A stretch of DNA of 64,000 nt from CAWHXG01 sp963833235 (lineage in GTDB: Bacteria; Pseudomonadota; Alphaproteobacteria; Rhodobacterales; Rhodobacteraceae), in NCBI GenBank assembly GCA_963833235.1, contig CAWHXG010000001.1, forward strand, positions 434,001-498,000. The letters run 5' to 3'. Below, piece by piece: positions 52,217-61,453 of this stretch (positions are counted from its first letter, which is position 1; each line of letters opens with the position of its first letter). A model generated the notes under the pieces. The model ran no database searches. It saw only the letters and a list, made by a program, of their open reading frames with translations, and had not been told where the DNA came from. The position numbers were made by a program, and so were the translations under genes.

Positions 52217-53508
52217 GCCGCCTGCCGTTCCCCGATCCGGCGCGTGACGGCGCGAGCGACGTCGAGCCCGCTGGCCAGCCCGTCTTCGTGGAAGCCGTTG
52301 CGCATCCAGGCCCCGCAGAACCAGGTGGCGCGCGCGCCGTTCAGCGCCCTGACGGCTTTCTGCGCGCGCAGCATCGCCGCATCGTAGAGCGGATGGGCGT
52401 AACTCGTCGTGTCGTAGATGCGTGCTTCGTCGATCGGGCGATCGGGGTTCAGCGTGACGAAGAGCGGATCGTCCTGCGGGATCGGCTGCAGCAGGTTGAT
52501 CCAGTAGGTCAGCCCGATCCGGTCGCCCCGGCCCTGCGGCCCCTCGGTGTAGTTCCACGACGACCAGCACAGGCGCCGCCGTGGCATCATGGCGGCATCG
52601 GAATGCAGCACCGCCTCGTTCCGCTCGAAGCGAATAGGCGAAAGGGCGGCGACCTCTTCGCCACTCGCATCCGACAGCAGGGCCAGCGCCTCGTCGGCGT
52701 GGCACGCGAGGATCACGTGGTCGAACGCCTGCCACTCGCCACCGGTCGTGCGCAGCTCCGTGCCGGCGCCAGTGCGCCGCAGGCCGGCAACCGGCGCCCC
52801 GCTGCGCAGGTCGACCCCGCGGGCCGTGAGGGCGGCGCAAAGCCTGTCCACATAGGCAACCGATCCGCCGCGTACCGTGTACCACTGATGCTGGCCCTTG
52901 CTGTCCAGCAGCGCATGGTTCCGGAAGAAGCGCATCATCGCCGCGGCCGGGAAATCCAGGATGCCCTGGGTCGGGGTCGACCAGATCGCACCGGAGAACG
53001 GCAGCAGGTAGTGGTCGCGGAACCGGTCGCCGGTGCCAAGCAGGCCCAGCAGATCGCGCACGCTCAGGGTTTCATCCGTTGAAAGCCGCTCGGCCTGCGC
53101 ATTGAACTTCAGGATGTCCCGGAGCATGCCGACGAAGCCCGGCGACACCGCGTTGCGCCGCTGCGCGAAGATCGCGTTCAGCGAGGCAAGGGCATATTCC
53201 ACGCGGCCCCCGCTGATCGACGCGCCGAAGCTCATGTTGCTCTCGGCGACCGGCACCTCCAGTTCCTCGAAGAGCCGCACGAGGTTGGTATAATTCACGC
53301 GGTTGAAGACGATGAAACCGGTATCCACAGGCTGGTCCCCCCGCCGCCCTGCAATCACCGTTCTGGCATGGCCGCCCATCCGCGCCCCGCTTTCGAACAC
53401 CGTGACCTCGGCGCTGGTCGACAGACCCCAGGCCGCCCCCATCCCCGTTATGCCGCCGCCCACGACCGCCACGCGCGGCCGCGTCTCACCCAGAAAATCG
53501 TAAGGCAT
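52213..53508 (-). CDS. FAD-dependent oxidoreductase (DUF1365-associated)
   Basis: A 431-residue flavoprotein of the amine oxidase/NAD(P)-binding type. Dinucleotide motif VAVVGGGITGMGAAWGLS at residues 12-30, then FESGARMGGHARTV, DTGFIVFNRVNYTNL and the C-terminal WFCGAWMRNGFHEDGLASG. GGGGAG precedes the ATG. First gene of a leftward unit with DUF1365 and SDR, divergent from rpoE-chrR by 278 bases, which fits a sigma-E target operon. The substrate may be an unsaturated or modified fatty acyl chain; this is inference. Confidence 0.87.
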   Translation of the reverse strand: MPYDFLGETRPRVAVVGGGITGMGAAWGLSTSAEVTVFESGARMGGHARTVIAGRRGDQPVDTGFIVFNRVNYTNLVRLFEELEVPVAESNMSFGASISGGRVEYALASLNAIFAQRRNAVSPGFVGMLRDILKFNAQAERLSTDETLSVRDLLGLLGTGDRFRDHYLLPFSGAIWSTPTQGILDFPAAAMMRFFRNHALLDSKGQHQWYTVRGGSVAYVDRLCAALTARGVDLRSGAPVAGLRRTGAGTELRTTGGEWQAFDHVILACHADEALALLSDASGEEVAALSPIRFERNEAVLHSDAAMMPRRRLCWSSWNYTEGPQGRGDRIGLTYWINLLQPIPQDDPLFVTLNPDRPIDEARIYDTTSYAHPLYDAAMLRAQKAVRALNGARATWFCGAWMRNGFHEDGLASGLDVARAVTRRIGERQAA

Positions 53509-53681
53509 GTAAACGTCGTCTCCCCCGGGGGATGTCCCCGCTCAGCGCCGGATCGTGGGCGCGAAGCCGCACAAGACACAGTAGGTGGCGTTGGTGGTAT
53601 CGCGGTCAACGCCGCCTGACACAACCGTTACGGGCACGTCACCCGGAAAGATGGGATAGGCCCACCTGGAGGCGAAGAATC

Positions 53682-53712
53682 TGATCCGGAGCCTCGTTTC
53701 GCCGGGTAGACG
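53682..53712 (+). promoter_or_regulatory. Possible sigma-E (RpoE) promoter of rpoE-chrR
   Basis: TGATCC at 53682-53687 matches the -35 element of R. sphaeroides sigma-E promoters as I recall it. A weak -10-like TAGACG starts at 53707 after a 19-base spacer, slightly long. It lies about 75-105 bases before rpoE. Autoregulation would be expected for this sigma factor. Confidence 0.35.
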
Positions 53713-53786
53713 AGCAAGGAGATGCACGCGCTTCCGGAAACCCGGGGTGATCCCGGTGCGTTGATGAGGATCGACCGGGGCAGGCA

Positions 53787-54365
53787 ATGGCGGATGGGCG
53801 TGGCAAGTTGGACGTGATCGAAACGACGCCCGATCTGTGGGTGGTCGAGCTGGATCGGCTGCGCCGGGGCCGTGACGAGGCTGCCTTCGCCGCGCTGTTC
53901 CAGCATTTCGCCCCCCGCGTCAAAGGCTTTCTGGTGAGGTCGGGCACGGCCGAGAGCATGGCCGAGGAGTGTGCCCAGGACGTGATGGCCACGGTATGGC
54001 ACAAGGCTGATCTTTACGACCCAGCACGGGCGAGCGTGGCGACGTGGATCTTCACCATCGCCCGGAACAAGCGCGCCGATCTCATGCGCCGAGCGCGGCG
54101 GCCCGAGCCTGCCGACCTGCCCTGGGGGCCCGCCGAGGCTCCGGAGCAGGGCGATGCCATGGCCCTTGTGGAGGAAAGCGAGCGCCTCGTGCATGCCATC
54201 GCGGCACTGCCCGCGGCACAGCGCGAGTTGATCGAACAGGCATATTTCGGGGATCTCAGCCATTCCCAGATCGCGGTTGCTACGGGTCTGCCCCTTGGCA
54301 CGATCAAGTCCAGAATTAGATTGGCCATAGACCGCCTGCGCCACGAGATGAGACAAGTCAGATGA
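53787..54365 (+). CDS. rpoE: ECF sigma factor RpoE (ChrR-controlled)
   Basis: Extracytoplasmic-function sigma factor of 192 residues. Region 2: DEAAFAALFQHFAPRVKGFL and AEECAQDVMATVWHKADLYD; region 4: LPAAQRELIEQAYFGDLSHS and GLPLGTIKSRIRLAIDRLRH. The stop overlaps the chrR ATG. In R. sphaeroides this sigma factor drives the response to singlet oxygen. Its divergent neighbours (oxidoreductase, DUF1365, SDR) are typical targets. The start has only a weak Shine-Dalgarno. Confidence 0.92.
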   Translation: MADGRGKLDVIETTPDLWVVELDRLRRGRDEAAFAALFQHFAPRVKGFLVRSGTAESMAEECAQDVMATVWHKADLYDPARASVATWIFTIARNKRADLMRRARRPEPADLPWGPAEAPEQGDAMALVEESERLVHAIAALPAAQRELIEQAYFGDLSHSQIAVATGLPLGTIKSRIRLAIDRLRHEMRQVR

Positions 54366-55015
54366 ATGCCGTGACCCATATCCTGCCCGACGAGCTGCTG
54401 ATGGCGCATGCCTGCGGTGCCCTGCCGGAGGCGTTCGAGTTGGTCGTGGCGTCCCATGTGGAGTTGTCCGACGAGGCCCGTGCCGGGCTCGCGACCTTCG
54501 AGGCCGTAGGTGGCGCGCTTCTGGAGTCGGGTCCCAGCGTCGAAATGGGCGAGGGCAGCTTCGATGCTCTCCTGAAGCGGCTGACCGCGCCGCAGGCGGA
54601 CGCCATCGAGGTGGCGAGGCCCGAGACGCAGGCCGGTATCTTCCCGGCGCCCTTGCGGGACCACCTGGGCGGAGACATCGAGACCGTGCGCTGGCGCTCC
54701 CTCGGCATGGGCGCAAGGCAAGCCATCTTGCAGACGAACGGTGCCGCGAAGGTTCGGCTTCTCTACATTCCCTCGGGCATGTCGATGCCCGATCACGGCC
54801 ATGGCGGCACCGAGATCACCCTGGTTCTGCAAGGCGCGTACCGGGACGATCGGGCGGAGTTCCGGCGCGGCGACGTGGAAGTGGCCGATCAGACGATGGA
54901 GCACCGACCGGTCGCCTTCGGCGATGAGGACTGCATCTGCCTTTCCGCCACCGATGCGCGCCTGCGTTTCCGTGCCCTGCTGCCGCGACTGGCGCAGCCT
55001 TTCCTGCGTATCTGA
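54362..55015 (+). CDS. chrR: Anti-sigma factor ChrR, zinc-ligand cysteines missing
   Basis: Holds RpoE inactive until singlet oxygen appears. It has 217 residues: an N-terminal anti-sigma domain (1-85) and a C-terminal cupin-like domain. The cupin metal site is complete: HGH and Glu in PDHGHGGTEITLV near residues 142-148 and His in MEHRPV near 180. In the N-terminal domain the known zinc ligands are two His and two Cys. Here H6 and H32 are present, but the segment reads ASHVELSDEARAG, with Ser36 and Ala39 where R. sphaeroides has Cys35 and Cys38. H16 and C18 (MAHACGAL) are extra candidates. Zinc binding by this domain must be lost or rebuilt. Confidence 0.92.
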   Translation: MNAVTHILPDELLMAHACGALPEAFELVVASHVELSDEARAGLATFEAVGGALLESGPSVEMGEGSFDALLKRLTAPQADAIEVARPETQAGIFPAPLRDHLGGDIETVRWRSLGMGARQAILQTNGAAKVRLLYIPSGMSMPDHGHGGTEITLVLQGAYRDDRAEFRRGDVEVADQTMEHRPVAFGDEDCICLSATDARLRFRALLPRLAQPFLRI

Positions 55016-55028
55016 CCGGGCACGCCGC

Positions 55029-56210
55029 TCACGCCCCCGGCAGCTCTGCGAGGTTGGGGGTGGGTATCGCCGGGTCCGCCGAAGGCTCGACCTCGGCGAA
55101 GTCGAAGTTCTCGAGCCGCTGGGCGCGCCGCCCAGCCTTCTCCGCACTCGTGCGGATCTCGCCCAGATCCTTTTGAGCCTGCCCGAAATGCCTGTCGAGA
55201 TTGGCGACCCGGTCACCGAGCCGCGATACGTCACCGTGCAGCAGGCCCAGCTCACGCCGTATCTTGCCGGCCTGCTCGCGCATCTGAACGTCCTTCAGCA
55301 CGCTGCGCAGGGTGTTGAGCGTCGCCATGCAAGTGGTCGGCGACACGATCCAGACCCGCGCGGTAAACCCCTCCCGCACAAGCTCGCCGAAATTCGCGTG
55401 CAGCTCGGCATAGACGGCCTCGGACGGCAGGAACAGCAACGCCCCGTCCGCCGTCTCGCCCTCGATGATGTAGCGTTCGGAGATAGCCTTGACGTGTGCC
55501 CGCACGGCGGTGCGCATGGCGCTCGCGGCGGCGCGCAGCGCGGCGTCGCCATCGGCCCGGCGCAGCGCCTCGTAGGCCTCCAGCGGGAACTTGCTGTCGA
55601 TCACGATGGGCCCCGGCGGCATCGGCAGGTGGATCAGCGCGTCGGCCCGCCGCCCGTTCGAGAGCGTCGCCTGGAAGGTGAACGCATCCGGCGGCATGGC
55701 CTTGCGGACGATATCCATCAACTGGATCTCTCCGAAGGCCCCCCGCGTCTGCTTGTTGCTGAGGATGTCCTGCAGGCCAAGGACGTTGCCGCTCAGCTTC
55801 TCGATGTTGGCCTGCGCCTTGTCGATGGTCTCCAGCCGTTGCTGCAGGTCGCCAAGCGAGCGCGCCGTGCGCGTCGCGGTGCCGTGCAGGCTGTCGCCCA
55901 TGGAGCGGGTGACCTCCTCCAGCCGGCGCTCCATAGTGGCCAGCATCTGGGTCTGCGCCACGGCCTGCGCCTCGGCCACATGGGTCAGCCCGCCGGTCAG
56001 CCGCTGCTGCGCCTCGCCGAACCGGTCCACCCTTGCCGCGATGCCGCCAAGCTCCCGCGACAGGGGCTCGACCGCCCGGGCAGAGCGTCCGGCGGCCCGC
56101 AGCGCGGCGATCAGCAGGATCAGGATCAACAGCGCGAAGGCCGCCCCGGCAGCCGCGGCGATCACCAGCGGATCGTCGAACGCATAGACCTGCCCCGCAA
56201 TCTCGATCAT
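55029..56210 (-). CDS. rmuC: DNA recombination protein RmuC
   Basis: A 393-residue member of the RmuC family, which limits inversions and rearrangements between repeats and has a nuclease-like fold. N-terminal membrane helix (VIAAAAGAAFALLILILLI), coiled coil to about residue 165, then the RmuC core: NKQTRGAFGEIQLMDIVRKA, GPIVIDSKFPLEAYEAL, FLPSEAVYAELHANFGELV and VSPTTCMATLNTLRSVLKD. The ATG overlaps the mutL stop by 4 bases, so the two repair genes are coupled. Confidence 0.93.
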   Translation of the reverse strand: MIEIAGQVYAFDDPLVIAAAAGAAFALLILILLIAALRAAGRSARAVEPLSRELGGIAARVDRFGEAQQRLTGGLTHVAEAQAVAQTQMLATMERRLEEVTRSMGDSLHGTATRTARSLGDLQQRLETIDKAQANIEKLSGNVLGLQDILSNKQTRGAFGEIQLMDIVRKAMPPDAFTFQATLSNGRRADALIHLPMPPGPIVIDSKFPLEAYEALRRADGDAALRAAASAMRTAVRAHVKAISERYIIEGETADGALLFLPSEAVYAELHANFGELVREGFTARVWIVSPTTCMATLNTLRSVLKDVQMREQAGKIRRELGLLHGDVSRLGDRVANLDRHFGQAQKDLGEIRTSAEKAGRRAQRLENFDFAEVEPSADPAIPTPNLAELPGA

Positions 56211-58015
56211 GCGCGGCCGAACATCTTCTCGATGTCGCTCAGCTTCAGCTCCAGCCAGGTGGGCCGTCCATGGTTGCATTGTCCGGAATGGGGCGTCGCC
56301 TCCATCTCGCGCAGGAGCGCGTTCATCTCGTCGCCGTTCAGCCGCCGCCCGGCGCGGACGGAACCGTGGCAGGCCATACGCGAAAGGATCGCCTCTGTGC
56401 GTTCGGCAAGGCTCAGCGGCGCGGCATCCGCCTCGATCTCGTCCAGCACGTCGCGTATGAGTTCCTCAGCGTTACAGGGGCCAAGGATCGCCGGCGTCTC
56501 CCGCACGGCCACGGCGCCCGGACCGAAGGGCTCCAGCCCGAGGCCGAGCCGCGAAAGGTCGGCGGCATGGGCCATGAGGGCGGCGACGCCCTCGAGGCCC
56601 AGCTCGACGATCTCGGGGATCAGAAGGGCTTGTGCCGCCATCCCCTCCGCCGCCTGCCGTTTCAGCCGCTCGTAGACCAGCCGCTCGTGCGCTGCATGCT
56701 GGTCGACGATCACCACGCCGTCCTCGGTCTGGGCGACGATGTAGGTCTGGTGCAACTGGGCGCGCGCGGCGCCCAGCGGCAGGTCGGGTGCCACGCTTTC
56801 CGGCTCCAGAGGCGCTTCGAACCGGGCGGTGGGCGCGGCGAACCCGTTCAGCGCCGGTGCCGGCCCCGCGCCCGTGGCTCGCGGCGCTTGCCATCCCTGC
56901 CCGGAGCGGATGGCCGAAGGCTCCGCCCGCAGCGCCCCGAGCGCGCCGATGCCCACCGTGGTCGACGCCCTGTGCCCCGCCCCCGCCATCGCATGCTGGA
57001 TCGCCGACACCAGCAAGCCCCGCACCAGCCCGGGATCGCGAAACCGCACCTCGGCCTTCGCGGGATGCACGTTGACGTCGACCAGCTCGGGCGGGCAGTC
57101 AAGGAAGAGCGCCGCCACCGGATGCCGCCCGCGCTTCATCAGGTCGCCGTAGGCCCCGCGCAGGGCGCCCAGCAGCAGCCTGTCGCGCACCGGACGGCCG
57201 TTAACGAAAAGAAATTGCGCCACCGCCGCGCCCTTCGAGAAGGTCGGCAGGCCGGCAAGGCCATGCAGGGCCAGCCCCTCGCGCTCTGCTCCGATCTCGA
57301 TGGCGTTGTCGTCGAACGCCTTGCCCATCAGCCGCGCCAGGCGCCGGCGCAGGGCCATTCCGGGCGTGCCGCCTTCGGCATCGGCGCGCAGGACCACACG
57401 ATCGCCATTGCCGGCATCGATCAGCTCGAACCGCACGAAGGGCGCCGTCATCGCGAGGCGACGGACGACGTCGCCGATGGCCTGTGCCTCCGCCCTGTCG
57501 CTGCGCAGGAACTTCAGACGGGCGGGCGTGGCATGGAAGAGGTCGCGCAGTTCCACCACCGTGCCGGCATTGAGGACGGCAGGGCGGACCGGGTCCATCG
57601 CACTGCCATCGACCCGCAGTTCAGCGGCCTCCGCCCCCGCCACCCGCGACCGCAGGGTCAGCCGCCCGACGGCGCCGAGCGACGCCAGCGCCTCTCCCCG
57701 AAATCCGAAGCTGAGAATGTTCAGAAGGTCCGCGCCGTCGATCTTCGAGGTCGCATGCCGGGCGAGCGCCAGCGGCAGATCCGCGGCGGCGATGCCGTGG
57801 CCGTCGTCGGTGACCCGGACCAAGGACCTTCCGCCATCGGCATAGGCCACCGCGATCCGCCGCGCCCCGGCATCGAGCGCATTCTCGACCAGTTCCTTCA
57901 CCGCCGAGGCCGGGCGTTCCACGACCTCGCCGGCCGCGATTCGATTGATCGCGGCGGCGTCGAGTTGCCTGATCTGGCGTTGCGCCGGGTCTATGTTGCG
58001 GTCGTGGCTCGTCAT
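56207..58015 (-). CDS. mutL: DNA mismatch repair protein MutL
   Basis: Mismatch-repair ATPase and endonuclease, 602 residues from the ATG at 58015. GHKL ATPase motifs: VVERPASAVKELVENALDAG, VTDDGHGI, LARHATSKI and SFGFRGEALASLG. The C-terminal endonuclease motifs are present: DQHAAHERLVYERL near residue 433, then ACHGSVRAG and GQCNHGRPT, so this is a nicking MutL as in bacteria without MutH. The linker is Ala/Pro-rich. It overlaps rmuC. Confidence 0.95.
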   Translation of the reverse strand: MTSHDRNIDPAQRQIRQLDAAAINRIAAGEVVERPASAVKELVENALDAGARRIAVAYADGGRSLVRVTDDGHGIAAADLPLALARHATSKIDGADLLNILSFGFRGEALASLGAVGRLTLRSRVAGAEAAELRVDGSAMDPVRPAVLNAGTVVELRDLFHATPARLKFLRSDRAEAQAIGDVVRRLAMTAPFVRFELIDAGNGDRVVLRADAEGGTPGMALRRRLARLMGKAFDDNAIEIGAEREGLALHGLAGLPTFSKGAAVAQFLFVNGRPVRDRLLLGALRGAYGDLMKRGRHPVAALFLDCPPELVDVNVHPAKAEVRFRDPGLVRGLLVSAIQHAMAGAGHRASTTVGIGALGALRAEPSAIRSGQGWQAPRATGAGPAPALNGFAAPTARFEAPLEPESVAPDLPLGAARAQLHQTYIVAQTEDGVVIVDQHAAHERLVYERLKRQAAEGMAAQALLIPEIVELGLEGVAALMAHAADLSRLGLGLEPFGPGAVAVRETPAILGPCNAEELIRDVLDEIEADAAPLSLAERTEAILSRMACHGSVRAGRRLNGDEMNALLREMEATPHSGQCNHGRPTWLELKLSDIEKMFGRA

Positions 58016-58069
58016 GCTACTAGCGGTAGCATGCACCGCCGTGAGTTGCCAATGGCCGAAACCGGGCCG

Positions 58070-59383
58070 TCAGTTCGTCGTCGCGACCCCCTCGGGCTGC
58101 CCGACGACGAGAAAGCTCAGACCGCCCGGCTGCAGAAGCTCACGGGCCACCCGCGCCACATCTTCGCGCGTCACCGCCTCGACCCGGGCGTTCCGCGTTT
58201 CGATATAGTCCCGCGCCAAACCGTCCATCTGCATGCCCACCAGAATGCTCGCGATGGTATCGTTACCGTCGAAGCGCAGCGGGTAGGCCCCCGTCAGAAA
58301 GGTCTTGGCCTGCTCAAGCTCTTCCGCCGTCGCGCCGTCTTCGGCCATGCGCACCCATTCCGCCCGGATGACCTCGATCGCCTCGGCCACGTTGGCATTC
58401 CCGATGGCGCTGCGTCCAAGCAGCAGATCGGCGTGGTCCTTCTGGGCGAGGTAGCTGTAGATGCCATAGGTCAGCCCGCGCTTCTCGCGGACCTCGTCCA
58501 TCAACCGGGCGCCGAAGCCCCCGCCGCCCAGGATGTGGTTCATCACGTAGGCGGTGAAGAAATCATCGTCGTCGCGCTCGATCCCGGGCTGGGCGAACTG
58601 GATGATCGATTGCGGCGTGCCGAAATCGATCACCGTTGTGCCGCCTTCCAGCAGCAACGCGGCCGGGCCCGGCAGGTCTGCACCCTCCTCAGGCAGATCC
58701 GCAAAGATCTCATCGACCAGCGCGGCAAGCTCATCGGCATCGATGTCGCCCACAGCGCCCACGTAGACGCGGTCGCGCGCGATGGCGCCGGCATGGGCCT
58801 CCGCCAAGTCGTCCCGCGTCAGGGCGGCCACGCTTTCTAGGGTGCCGTCGCCGCTGGATCCGTAGGGGTGATCGCCGAAGGCGGCGGCGGCGAAGGCGTT
58901 CGAGGCGATGGTATCGGGGTTCTGCACGTCCTGCCGAAGGCCGGACAGAACCTGCGCCCGTACACGCTCCACCGCTTCCGGATCGAACCGCGGCTCCGTC
59001 AAAACGGTGTAGAGCAGGCCGGCGGCGGCATCGGAGGTGTCACTCAGGAAGCGAGCCGAGACGCTCAACGCGTCGTCGTAGGCGCGGAAGCGGAAGCTTG
59101 CAGCCAGATCGTCGCGCGCGGCGGCGAAGGCCTGCGCGTCCATTTCGCCGGCGCCCTCCTCCAGCAGCGCGGTCATCAGGTTCACTGCCCCGCGCGCGCC
59201 CTCGGGATCGACCGACGTGCCGCCGCGAAAGCGGATCTCGAGCGCCACGAAGGGGATGGAGGGTTCCTCGACCAGCCAGGCGGTGATGCCGCCCGGCGAG
59301 GTCACCTCCTGCACCGGGGCGAGGGCGAAAGCCGGCAGTGCAGCCGCGAGCCAGAGGGCCAGGGCCGCGACGAAACGGGTCAT
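58070..59383 (-). CDS. M16 family peptidase, non-catalytic subunit type
   Basis: A 437-residue insulinase-family protein with a signal peptide (FVAALALWLAAALPAFALA). It lacks the HxxEH zinc motif (the position reads NLMTALLEEGAG) but keeps the C-terminal elements of the second M16 chain: GGGGFGARLMDEVREKRGLTYG. Such chains pair with an active M16 partner. The ATG overlaps the stop of the upstream M16 gene by 4 bases. Acts in the periplasm, substrates unknown. Confidence 0.9.
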   Translation of the reverse strand: MTRFVAALALWLAAALPAFALAPVQEVTSPGGITAWLVEEPSIPFVALEIRFRGGTSVDPEGARGAVNLMTALLEEGAGEMDAQAFAAARDDLAASFRFRAYDDALSVSARFLSDTSDAAAGLLYTVLTEPRFDPEAVERVRAQVLSGLRQDVQNPDTIASNAFAAAAFGDHPYGSSGDGTLESVAALTRDDLAEAHAGAIARDRVYVGAVGDIDADELAALVDEIFADLPEEGADLPGPAALLLEGGTTVIDFGTPQSIIQFAQPGIERDDDDFFTAYVMNHILGGGGFGARLMDEVREKRGLTYGIYSYLAQKDHADLLLGRSAIGNANVAEAIEVIRAEWVRMAEDGATAEELEQAKTFLTGAYPLRFDGNDTIASILVGMQMDGLARDYIETRNARVEAVTREDVARVARELLQPGGLSFLVVGQPEGVATTN

Positions 59384-60770
59384 CGGATCGCCTCCGAACC
59401 TGAAGCGGCGGGCACGACCACCTCCTGCGGCGCCTCCCCGACCGGAGCGCGCAACCATCCGGTTACCGCGCGGTCGCGGTCGAAAACCTCGCGGGCCGCC
59501 GCCATCACGTCCTCGGCGGTCACCGCCTGCAGCACCTCGGGCCATTCCTGCACATCCGCCACGGTCAGCCCCGCCGTCAGCGCGGTTCCGTACTGGCGGG
59601 CGAGCCCCTGCACGTCGTCCTGCGCGTAGATCGCCGCGGCCGCGTATTGCCGGCGCAGCCGCTCCAGCGCCACCGGGTCCGGGCCCTCTTCGAGAAAGCC
59701 CTCGATGGCCGCGTCGAGCGCCGCTTCCGCCGCCTCCAGGCTGACGCCCTCGACCGGCACGATGGCCAGCGTGAAGGTCGTGTCGTCCAGCGAGGTGCCG
59801 CCGTAGGAGGCGGCCGTGTAAAGCGCCACGGCCTCGTCGAACTGCAGCCTGCGGCCCAGATACGAGGTAGCGGGGTCGTCGGCCAGCAGATCGGCCAGAT
59901 AGGTCAGCGCGGCGGCCTCCTGCTGGGCGCCGCTGTCGCGCTCGGGCGCCAGATAGCTGCGCAGGACGTAGGGCTGCGCGATCCGCTGATCCTCGATGTG
60001 ATCCGCCGCTCCGCCAGTTGCGGCGGCTCCTGCGGGCGCATGCGCGCCGGCAGATCGGGGTTCGCCGGGATCGGCCCGTAATGGGTCTCCGCCAGGTCGC
60101 GCACCTCCTGCGGCGTCGCATCGCCGGCGACAATCAGGATCGCGTTGTTCGGCACGTAGTTCGCCCCGTAGAACGCCACTGCATCTTCCAGCGTCAGCGC
60201 CGCCACCTCTCCGGGCCAGCCGATGATCGGACGTCCGTAGGGGTGGTTCAGGTACTGCGCCGCCCGGCCCTGTTCGCGGTAGAGCGAGGCTGGATCGCTA
60301 TCCACCCGCTGGCTGCGCTCTTCCAGCACCACGGAAAGCTCCGGCCGCACCAATTCGGGCGTCAGGCTGAGGTTGCTCATTCGGTCCGCCTCGAAGCGCA
60401 TCATCAGATCCAGCCGGTCCGCCGCGATCCGCTGGAAGTATCCGGTGTAGTCCCACGAGGTAAAAGCGTTCTCGCTGCCGCCGTTGGCCTCGATCACCTG
60501 GCTGAATTCACCGGGCGCCACGCTATCCGTGCCCTTGAACATCAGGTGCTCCAGGTAGTGCGCGATCCCCGAGACGCCGGGGGGCTCGTCGGCGGCCCCG
60601 ACCTTGTACCAGACCATGTGGGTCACCGCGGGGCTGCGATGATCCTCGATCACCACGACCTGCAGCCCGTTGTCGAGGGTAAACTCCGTCACCTCCTCCT
60701 CGGCCCGCAAGGGCAGCGCGGCGAGGGCCAGAAGCGGCAGGACGAGCGGGGCGAGCATTTGGCGGGGCAT
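59380..60770 (-). pseudogene. M16 zinc peptidase, catalytic chain, one frameshift
   Basis: Partner of the following gene. Likely start ATG 60770 (GGAG 6 bases upstream), signal peptide MLAPLVLPLLALAALPLRA, then HYLEHLMFKGT with the inverted zinc motif HxxEH near residue 70 and the downstream Glu region. Near 60003 the frame changes (PPQLAERR, then HIEDQRIAQPYVLRSYLAPE), consistent with one lost G in a run. The rest reads without further damage to the stop at 59380. Corrected length is about 463 residues, normal for the family. A sequence error seems the likelier cause. Confidence 0.8.
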
Positions 60771-60864
60771 CTGCATCTCCGTCAGGCGTTTGCTCACACG
60801 TACCGTGCCCTTGCCAGCATTCAAGCCGCCCAACGTCGATGTGACCGCGGCGCGGCCGGGCCGG

Positions 60865-61389
60865 TCAGTCGGGAAAAAGTTCGTGCGGCGGTGCGGCCGG
60901 GGTAGGCACGCCGGCCCTGCGGAACCTGTCGATCTCGCTTTGCTGGTCCAGCGACTGGCGGCCGTAGCTGCGGTAGTAGACGTTGGCGTTGGTCAGACGC
61001 TCCAGCAGCCGGCCGGGGTTGCGGCGGCGGAATTCCAGGTCCTCGGCGGCCGTCGTCTGACGGATGGCCGGATCGGTGCCGAGCCGGCCGGCGTAGCGCA
61101 CAAGCCCGCCATCCCCCGCCGGCACGCCAGTGGCGGCTTGGGGCCGGCCGCCGAGGGCCACGATGGCGTCGGCCTCGGGCGTCGGATCGGCAAGGTTGGT
61201 GGCGCCCCGCGTCGGCGGCGGCAGCTCGGCAGGGTTGGGCGGTGGCACCAGCGGCTTGACGGGCGCCACCAGGAACTCGTCGGGCCCGGTGCGGCTGGCG
61301 CGGAAGTTCATCAGCGAAGGGTCGTCCACGCCGCATCCCGTCAGCAACAGCGCGGCGATCAGCGCGGCGGCACAGCGGGGATGGGTCAT
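60865..61389 (-). CDS. DUF3035 lipoprotein
   Basis: A 174-residue predicted lipoprotein, lipobox LLLTGC with C19. The mature part has RASRTGPDEFLVAPVKPLVPP, typical of DUF3035 (a beta-barrel-assembly-linked or envelope lipoprotein of unknown role), and a Pro-rich segment. It lies between lspA and the M16 pair, an arrangement often seen in Rhodobacterales. The start was chosen at the ATG that begins the lipoprotein signal. Confidence 0.83.
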   Translation of the reverse strand: MTHPRCAAALIAALLLTGCGVDDPSLMNFRASRTGPDEFLVAPVKPLVPPPNPAELPPPTRGATNLADPTPEADAIVALGGRPQAATGVPAGDGGLVRYAGRLGTDPAIRQTTAAEDLEFRRRNPGRLLERLTNANVYYRSYGRQSLDQQSEIDRFRRAGVPTPAAPPHELFPD

Positions 61390-61453
61390 CGGCGGGCCTC
61401 CGGGGCGGCATGTGGTCGGGCTCGCCCGGGTGTAGCGCAGCCCGCCGCCGCGG

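Noticed and set aside
53748..53753. A second TGATCC just before rpoE, considered as a sigma-E -35 element
   Set aside because: No -10-like sequence at a usable distance before the start codon.
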